A stretch of 64,000 bases of DNA from Planktotalea frisia (lineage in GTDB: Bacteria > Pseudomonadota > Alphaproteobacteria > Rhodobacterales > Rhodobacteraceae). Positions 59,062 through 64,000 of this stretch are shown here, piece after piece. The notes under the pieces are model-generated. The model was given only the letters and a program-made list of their open reading frames with translations, was not told the DNA's origin and did no database searches. How positions within the stretch are numbered: position 1 is the stretch's first letter; the number at the start of each line of letters is the position of its first letter. The position numbers and the translations under genes were made by a program. The stretch lies in NCBI RefSeq assembly GCF_001890925.1, contig NZ_MLCB01000186.1:1-64000 (forward strand). Direction: 5' to 3'.

Positions 59062-59727
59062 TTAAGCGTATGAGCAGACTTGATCGAACGAAAAGCGTGG
59101 TAGTTTTTGGAATAACGCAGACTCATCCGCATAGCCAATATTGCATAGAAAATTCGATTTGAGCGAGGTGCCTGCAAAAAATCCTTCATCGACGTCAGCG
59201 TTGGAAAAACCAGACATCGCGCCCACGTCCAATCCCAGCGCCCGCGCAGCAATCATCAGATAGGCCCCCTGAAGCGTGCCGTTGCGATAGGCTGTGTCTG
59301 CGATGAACGCATCTTTGCCCTCGAACAATTTGCGTCGGTCCTCATGCGGGAAGAGGAACGGCAGATCATTATAAAAGTTCAGATCATGTGCAATAATCGC
59401 CGTGACAGGCGCGCCCATCATCTTTGGAACATTCATCGGCTTCATAGTCTTGGCGAGACGTTCTTTACCCTCAGCGCTCTTCACGAACACGATGCGCGCG
59501 GGGCATGTGTTCATGCTCGTCGCGCCGTTGCTTACAATGTCGTAGATTTCTTCGAGCATCGCATCAGGGACAGGCTTGTCCGTCCACGCGTAATGCGAAC
59601 GCGCCTCACGCAAGATTAGATCAATCGCATCATCCGAGAGGCGTTCAATACGCCCACGAAGGTCGCGATGACCCTGCTGTGCTGTCGCACACAAGGCGTC
59701 TAGGTCTGCGCCTGTCGGTGCGCTCAT
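59062..59727 (-). CDS. Nitroreductase-family flavoprotein (RutE/HadB-like)
   Basis: The 221-residue FMN protein has ILREARSHYAWTDKPVPDAML near 38-58 and the FMN-phosphate region GNGATSMNTCPARIVFV near 70, plus AARALGLDVGAMSGFSNADVD near 162-182, which is typical of the RutE (malonic semialdehyde reductase) group. It may reduce a semialdehyde or a nitroaromatic. Its start overlaps the FAH-family stop by ATGA. Confidence 0.87.
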   Translation of the reverse strand: MSAPTGADLDALCATAQQGHRDLRGRIERLSDDAIDLILREARSHYAWTDKPVPDAMLEEIYDIVSNGATSMNTCPARIVFVKSAEGKERLAKTMKPMNVPKMMGAPVTAIIAHDLNFYNDLPFLFPHEDRRKLFEGKDAFIADTAYRNGTLQGAYLMIAARALGLDVGAMSGFSNADVDEGFFAGTSLKSNFLCNIGYADESALFQKLPRFSFDQVCSYA

Positions 59728-60593
59728 ACTGTCATATCCTTTTCATCGACGATGGGGCTGGCACAAATGCCGATGCCTTCAATTTCAATCTCTACGGTTT
59801 CGCCTGGCTTCAACCAACGTGGCCCTGGCTTTTTCGCGTGCCCCACACCAGGAGGCGTGCCCATCGCAATCATGTCACCCGCCGCAAGTGTGGTGTATTC
59901 AGAGACAATTGCAATGATCTTGCGCACGTCCCAAATCATATTCGCGGTGTTGGAGTTTTGCAGAATTTCCGCACCTACACGGCTCTCTATGGTCAAACCC
60001 GCAGCGCCCTCAGGCACTTCATCAGGGGTCACAACAAAAGGGCCAATCGCACCCGTGTTGTCGAAATTCTTACCGGGCGTCCATTGATGTGTCTTGCGCT
60101 GGTATTCACGGATAGAGCCATCGTTAAACACCGTGTAGCCAAACACGTGATCCAGCGCATCTGCTTCTGAAATGTGACGACCGCCTTTGCCGATGATCAA
60201 CATCAACTCAGCTTCGTAATCGAGCGTTTCAGAACAAGACGGACGCACCATTGGCTGGCCCGCCGCCATAATCGACGCCTTAGAGCGCATGAACAAGGCG
60301 GGGTACTCAGGAATGTCGTAACCGCCCTCTTTAATGTGATCCGTGTAGTTCAAACCAACGCAAATGATCGCACTAGGAGAGGCTACTGGAAGCGCGGGCG
60401 TGATCGAGGAAATCGCAACTTTTGGCGCATCAACGATCTGCGCCGCAACAGAATCGCTCAGCCCGCCTGCCTCAATAACCCCCATCAGATCAGACCCGAC
60501 ATTTGGATCCAGAGCTGTCAGATTCACAGCATTTTCGCCAGTGACAGCAAATACAGCCGATCCTTCAGCCGTTTCCCCAACGAGGTATTTCAT
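59724..60593 (-). CDS. FAH-family hydrolase/isomerase (5-oxopent-3-ene-tricarboxylate decarboxylase type)
   Basis: The 289-residue protein starts MKYLVGETAEGSAVF. It has ICVGLNYTDHIKEGGY near 77, ETLDYEAELMLIIGKGGRHIS near 118-137 with the metal glutamates, and FVVTPDEVPEG near 207. It hydrolyses or decarboxylates a 2-oxo-acid from ring cleavage. The open frame extends 56 residues upstream, but those residues lie across the divergent promoter. It heads the minus-strand run, with an excellent TTGACA 50 bases upstream. Confidence 0.88.
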   Translation of the reverse strand: MKYLVGETAEGSAVFAVTGENAVNLTALDPNVGSDLMGVIEAGGLSDSVAAQIVDAPKVAISSITPALPVASPSAIICVGLNYTDHIKEGGYDIPEYPALFMRSKASIMAAGQPMVRPSCSETLDYEAELMLIIGKGGRHISEADALDHVFGYTVFNDGSIREYQRKTHQWTPGKNFDNTGAIGPFVVTPDEVPEGAAGLTIESRVGAEILQNSNTANMIWDVRKIIAIVSEYTTLAAGDMIAMGTPPGVGHAKKPGPRWLKPGETVEIEIEGIGICASPIVDEKDMTV

Positions 60594-60643
60594 AAGCAGC
60601 GTCCTTGTCTGTTCTCTTGATTTCTGCCGACAATCCTGACTAC

Positions 60644-60663
60644 TGTCAATTAATATCGATATT
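60644..60663. promoter_or_regulatory. Divergent promoter region with perfect palindrome
   Basis: AATATCGATATT at 60652-60663 is a perfect 12-base palindrome. On the minus strand a perfect -35 box TTGACA occupies 60649-60644, 17 bases before CAGAAA, so it starts the FAH-to-hyi run. The palindrome touches the -35 box and sits 17 bases before the yciI start codon, where a GntR/FCD dimer could control both directions. Confidence 0.5.
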
Positions 60664-60679
60664 TTATAAGGGGACCAAA

Positions 60680-61066
60680 ATGGTTGCTTGGGCAGAGTAT
60701 AAATCACAAGCGAAAGAGCGCGGCGCGTTGGCGTTGGAGCTCTACGCAGCGCATTCCACACCTGCGATGGCCCCCGAAGATGTAAAGGCGAACCTACCGG
60801 ATCACTTGGCTTATCAAGCGCAGCTTGAGCGTGCTGGGCAACTTGCTTTTGCTGGCCCTATGTCGGACGAAAGCGGTGATCATATGCAAGGCGTTGGCTT
60901 GATCATCTACCGCGCGGACAGTCTTGAGGCTGCGCGCGCTTTGGCCGAAGGCGATCCAATGCACAAATCAGGCGCACGCACCTTTATTTTGCGCCGTTGG
61001 ATGATAAATGAAGGGTCATTCAGTCTGAGCGTCGGTCTATCGACAGGTGGCACGACCCTCGCCTAG
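60680..61066 (+). CDS. YciI-like small protein
   Basis: The 128-residue protein has the YciI-type ferredoxin-like fold features HLAYQAQLERAGQLAFAGPM and GVGLIIYRADSLEAARALAEGDPMHKSGARTFILRRW, with a conserved His and Asp (LPDHLAYQ and EGDPMHKSG). YciI-like enzymes include muconolactone isomerase relatives, so a role in the aromatic pathway is reasonable. GGGGACCAAA precedes the start. It is the first gene of the plus-strand run with gntR and mhpA-like. Confidence 0.85.
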   Translation: MVAWAEYKSQAKERGALALELYAAHSTPAMAPEDVKANLPDHLAYQAQLERAGQLAFAGPMSDESGDHMQGVGLIIYRADSLEAARALAEGDPMHKSGARTFILRRWMINEGSFSLSVGLSTGGTTLA

Positions 61067-61110
61067 CCTGCGCGCCGATCTGTGCTGCAATCCCATCCGA
61101 GGACATCCTC

Positions 61111-61776
61111 ATGAATGTTATGCCGAACCCTTTGACCAAAGACCGATCCGCGACCCACGGTTCGTACTTGCGGTTGCGCGATATGATCCTAACGGGTGAC
61201 TTGCCACCTGGACAAAAGCTCAAAATCGAAGAGTTGCGCAGCTTGCTTGATACAGGGGCCAGCCCCGTGCGCGAAGCGTTAAGCCTTTTGACGTCCGACA
61301 TGCTCGTCGAGCGGATTGATCAACGTGGATTTCGCGCAGCCCCTGTGAGCAAAGCCAATTTTGAAGAAATTCTTGCGCTGCGGTGTATGCTTGAAGAAAA
61401 GGCGCTGCGTGCCTCGCTTGCGGGCGCTGATAGCAGTTGGGAAGAGCAACTTGTTCTGGCACATCACCGCATGAAAAAGGCTGCGCAAAAAGGCGATAAC
61501 GGCTTTGAGGAAGCGCATAAGGCCTTTCACATGGCACTTTTGGCCAATGCGAATATGCCTATGCTCGAACGCTACTGTGCGCAGCTTTATGATCTCAACA
61601 TCCGCTACCGCAATCTTGCGGCGCGTGGTCCGCGCTATCGCACACGCAGCGTGCAGAATGAACATCAAGAGATCCTAGAGGCCTCACTCAAACGTGACGC
61701 CGATCTTGCGGCCCGCTTGTTGATTGATCACTATCGCAATACGGGCAACTATCTCAGCAGCCAAATGGACGCTTGA
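61111..61776 (+). CDS. GntR-family regulator with FCD domain
   Basis: The 221-residue protein has the GntR winged helix (LRDMILTGDLPPGQKLKIEEL and ASPVREALSLLTSDMLVE near residues 24-70) and an all-helical FCD sensor domain (about 85-215) with metal-site Asp/His (HKAFHMALL near 138 and HYRNTG near 206). FCD proteins respond to carboxylates, here likely the aromatic or its cleavage product. It lies between yciI and the MhpA-like gene and probably binds the palindrome at 60652-60663. Confidence 0.92.
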   Translation: MNVMPNPLTKDRSATHGSYLRLRDMILTGDLPPGQKLKIEELRSLLDTGASPVREALSLLTSDMLVERIDQRGFRAAPVSKANFEEILALRCMLEEKALRASLAGADSSWEEQLVLAHHRMKKAAQKGDNGFEEAHKAFHMALLANANMPMLERYCAQLYDLNIRYRNLAARGPRYRTRSVQNEHQEILEASLKRDADLAARLLIDHYRNTGNYLSSQMDA

Positions 61777-63345
61777 ATGCAAAGCACAACTACTCAATTG
61801 CCTGATGCTGACATCGCGATTGTCGGCGCCGGCCCTGTCGGCCTTTTACTTGCAATATTACTCAGCAAGCACGGAATCAAAGTTACGCTCGTTGAGCGTT
61901 GGCCCGATATTTACGACCGCCCGCGTGCTGTCACGATGGATGCAGAAGTTGCACGTATCTTGGCGACTTTGGGAATCAACGTGGACGATGACCCTGCGTT
62001 CGAGAACCACAAAGAGCTGTATTATTGGAAAAACGCAGACCTTTTGGATTTACAAATCGTCGATTGGGAAAGCCTCGCTCCCTCGGGCTGGCACGTGACC
62101 TATTGGTTCAACCAACCCGAACTTGAAGCACGCCTGATCAAGATGGCAAGCCACATCCCGTCGATCACCATTCTACGCGGCTGGACTGTGAACGACGTCA
62201 CGCAAGACGCCGATGCCGTGCACATCCGTATGAGTGACACGGCGAAAAGCGCAGAGCATCAAGCCTTGAGCGCGCGCTTTCTGGTGGGCGCTGATGGTGC
62301 GAACAGCTTTGTGCGCGAACATCTTGGCATTGGAGAAATCGACAAAGGCTACTTCTTTGACTGGCTCATCCTCGATATGATTCCCGATAAGGCTTACACA
62401 ACTTCCCCAGCGCAATGGCAGCTTTGCGATCCAAAGCGCCCCACGACGATTGTGCCCGGTGGTCCGGGTCGTCGACGCTGGGAATTCATGCTTTTGCCTG
62501 ATGAAGATCGTGATGAAATAGCCAAACCCGAAGCCGCGTGGCGCTTGCTCGAACCTTGGGGCCTGTCGCCTGAGAATGCAAAACTAGAGCGCAGCGCCGT
62601 TTATCAGTTCCAAGCCAAATGGGCGAAACAGTGGGTGCAAGATCGCTGCATGATTGCGGGCGATGCAGCCCATTTGATGCCCCCCTTTGCTGGCGAGGGC
62701 ATGTGCGCAGGTTTGCGCGATGCGGTCGCTTTATCGTGGCGCTTGGCGGGCATCTTGGACGGCTCCTTGCCCCAAGATGTGCTGCAAAGCTACGAGAGCG
62801 AGCGGATGGAGCATGCAAAACACTACATCCAGTTTTCCCAAGACCTAGGCGAGATCATTTGCATCACCGATCCCGACAAAGCCGCTGAACGTGACGCGCG
62901 TATGATCGCAGAGCTAGACGCACGGAATCATCAGCCAATCACAGGCGATTTGGTGAAACTCGGCATAGGTGCTTGGTGTGAGGACACTGCTGGGGCGGGA
63001 GAACTCTCTCCGCAAGGGTTTGTGCGCTTTAACGCTATCGAGGATCGTTTCGATCAGGCCGTCGGGCAAAGCTGGATGATTCTTGCGATAGATCAGCGCA
63101 CACAAGGATTGTTAAGCCCTGAGCAGTCCGAGCTGTTTGCGCAACTTAACGGTCGCGTGCTGTCTGTCGGCCCTGAGGGGTGCCATGTGCAAACGCTCGA
63201 CGACAGTTATACGAAATGGATGCACGAGGTGGATGGTAACTACGCGATCATACGCCCTGATTTTTATGTGGCCGCTACGGCGAAGACGCCCCATGACGTC
63301 TCCGCTTGCTTTGATCAGATCACCGCGAAACTGGGGCTTACCTAA
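61777..63345 (+). CDS. FAD-dependent aromatic monooxygenase (MhpA-like)
   Basis: The 522-residue flavoprotein starts with the first base after the GntR stop codon. It has AIVGAGPVGLLLAILLSKHG (15-34), the DG motif FLVGADGANSFVREHLG near 170 and MIAGDAAHLMPPFAGEGMCAG near 291-311, typical of 3-(3-hydroxyphenyl)propionate hydroxylase. It introduces a hydroxyl into a phenolic acid. Its product may feed the intradiol dioxygenase or FAH-family hydrolase of the opposite strand. It has a C-terminal thioredoxin-like domain. Confidence 0.92.
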   Translation: MQSTTTQLPDADIAIVGAGPVGLLLAILLSKHGIKVTLVERWPDIYDRPRAVTMDAEVARILATLGINVDDDPAFENHKELYYWKNADLLDLQIVDWESLAPSGWHVTYWFNQPELEARLIKMASHIPSITILRGWTVNDVTQDADAVHIRMSDTAKSAEHQALSARFLVGADGANSFVREHLGIGEIDKGYFFDWLILDMIPDKAYTTSPAQWQLCDPKRPTTIVPGGPGRRRWEFMLLPDEDRDEIAKPEAAWRLLEPWGLSPENAKLERSAVYQFQAKWAKQWVQDRCMIAGDAAHLMPPFAGEGMCAGLRDAVALSWRLAGILDGSLPQDVLQSYESERMEHAKHYIQFSQDLGEIICITDPDKAAERDARMIAELDARNHQPITGDLVKLGIGAWCEDTAGAGELSPQGFVRFNAIEDRFDQAVGQSWMILAIDQRTQGLLSPEQSELFAQLNGRVLSVGPEGCHVQTLDDSYTKWMHEVDGNYAIIRPDFYVAATAKTPHDVSACFDQITAKLGLT

Positions 63346-63348
63346 GCC

Positions 63349-64000
63349 CTAAGCGTCAATATGCGGCGGCATTTTAAGGCCTTGGTCTTCAAGCCCGGCC
63401 TGATCGATATGCGCGATGTAAATGCCCTCGGGCTCACGATCATCTGTCATCGCCTCAACAATTGCGGCGGGGCGTGTAATGCGCTGATGATGCTGCCGCG
63501 TCCAATCAAAATGCAGCTCTTTCAGGCGCGCGACCTGCTCTGTATGCGCCGGATCAGCACCGAGATCGTGCAATTCATCAGGATCATTCTCAAGATCGAA
63601 CAGCATCGGGCGCATGGTCTCAACATGCACGTATTTCCAGCGCCCATCAAAGACCATCACAAGCCGCGCATCCAATTGATCCACACCAACCATTCGCCGC
63701 GCATCGCGGGTTGCATAGTCATACTCAGAAATGCAGTGATCACGCCATTGCACATCTTTGCCATGCAAAAGCGGCTCTAGCGAACGCCCTTCATAGATGT
63801 GCGGTTTGGCCGGACCTTCAAAAAAATCCTGGAACGTAGGTGCAAGATCGATCCCCTCAATCAGCGCATCGCTAGACGTGCCGCGCGTGGCATCCGCAGC
63901 GGTGCGCGGATCATAAACAATCAGCGGAATGCGCGCCGAGCAATCGTAAAACAGATCCTTCTCACCCAGCCAATGATCGCCCATGTTGTCCCCGTGATCA
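63349..64000 (-). CDS. Sulfatase / phosphonate monoester hydrolase family (C-terminal part, cut by window end)
   Basis: Only the last 217 residues are visible; the N-terminal part with the formylglycine Cys or Ser is beyond the window. DHGDNMGDHWLGEKDLFYD at the cut end is the metal-binding motif near the active site of the sulfatase superfamily. RIPLIVYDPR, SLEPLLHG and FDLENDPDELHDLGADPAH confirm the family. It could act on aryl sulfates, which would fit the aromatic locus next to it. Its stop is three bases from the MhpA-like gene stop. Confidence 0.9.
   Translation of the reverse strand, partial: DHGDNMGDHWLGEKDLFYDCSARIPLIVYDPRTAADATRGTSSDALIEGIDLAPTFQDFFEGPAKPHIYEGRSLEPLLHGKDVQWRDHCISEYDYATRDARRMVGVDQLDARLVMVFDGRWKYVHVETMRPMLFDLENDPDELHDLGADPAHTEQVARLKELHFDWTRQHHQRITRPAAIVEAMTDDREPEGIYIAHIDQAGLEDQGLKMPPHIDA

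Noticed and set aside
1-64000. tRNA, rRNA, CRISPR, insertion sequence, integrase or prophage genes
   Set aside because: None could be recognised. No cloverleaf-like intergenic segment, no direct-repeat array and no transposase-like frame is present.

Overview
The window reads as chromosomal DNA of a marine Rhodobacterales (Roseobacter-group) alphaproteobacterium. The evidence is the gene repertoire and its order: uvrC, pgsA, moaD and moaE together; fnrL beside hemN and ccoNOQP-ccoGHIS; MttB-family methyltransferase; TRAP and Liv-type transporters; DUF2783; and sulfatase. Base composition looks moderate, only slightly above half G+C, and coding density is very high. I see no tRNA, rRNA, CRISPR array, insertion sequence, integrase or phage gene. 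Start codons were chosen by family alignment from memory and by visible Shine-Dalgarno sequences.

Layout. (a) 1-13 kb: housekeeping and membrane genes, mostly on the minus strand: a membrane protein with a hydrolase-like N-terminus, moaE-moaD-pgsA, a DEAD-box RNA helicase with a long basic repeat tail, uvrC, a Ca/Na exchanger with a tiny Cys-rich protein and a SohB/SppA protease, an ABC-2 exporter, an EamA permease and glpD. (b) 13-20.5 kb: a GlxA/AraC-type regulator, a PfkB sugar kinase, an MttB-family methyltransferase, a ThDP enzyme, a double-SnoaL protein and a lactonase-like amidohydrolase. (c) 20.5-23 kb: cytochrome bd-type oxidase cydAB. (d) 23-26.4 kb: a class-I glutamine amidotransferase facing a cytochrome P450 and a glutamine-synthetase-like ligase, a compact set whose pathway I cannot name. 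(e) 26.4-33 kb: ABC1 kinase, then MarR / FAD monooxygenase / DUF2783 / maleylacetoacetate isomerase (part of an aromatic pathway lacking its ring-cleavage enzyme), a PhyH oxygenase and a kelch protein.

(f) 33-43 kb: a microaerobic respiration island, all minus strand except hemN: ccoS-I-H-G, ccoP-Q-O-N, fnrL and divergent hemN. Three FNR-type palindromes (TTGAT-N4-ATCAA or one mismatch) lie before ccoG, ccoN and between fnrL and hemN, so the island should be switched on by FnrL at low oxygen. An intrinsic terminator separates ccoNOQP from ccoGHIS. (g) 43-47 kb: sugar-acid genes: a DenD-like dehydrogenase facing an SDR, an FAH-family hydrolase, a 2-hydroxyacid dehydrogenase and a LysE exporter.

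(h) 47.4-60.6 kb: a 13-gene run on the minus strand: FAH hydrolase, nitroreductase, OsmC, a TRAP transporter, a hydroxyquinol/catechol-type intradiol dioxygenase, a phenol-hydroxylase-like flavoprotein, a complete Liv-type ABC transporter and a hydroxypyruvate-isomerase-like protein. It faces yciI, a GntR/FCD regulator and an MhpA-like monooxygenase on the plus strand across a short promoter region with a perfect palindrome. This looks like an uptake and degradation locus for an aromatic compound. The window ends inside a sulfatase gene.
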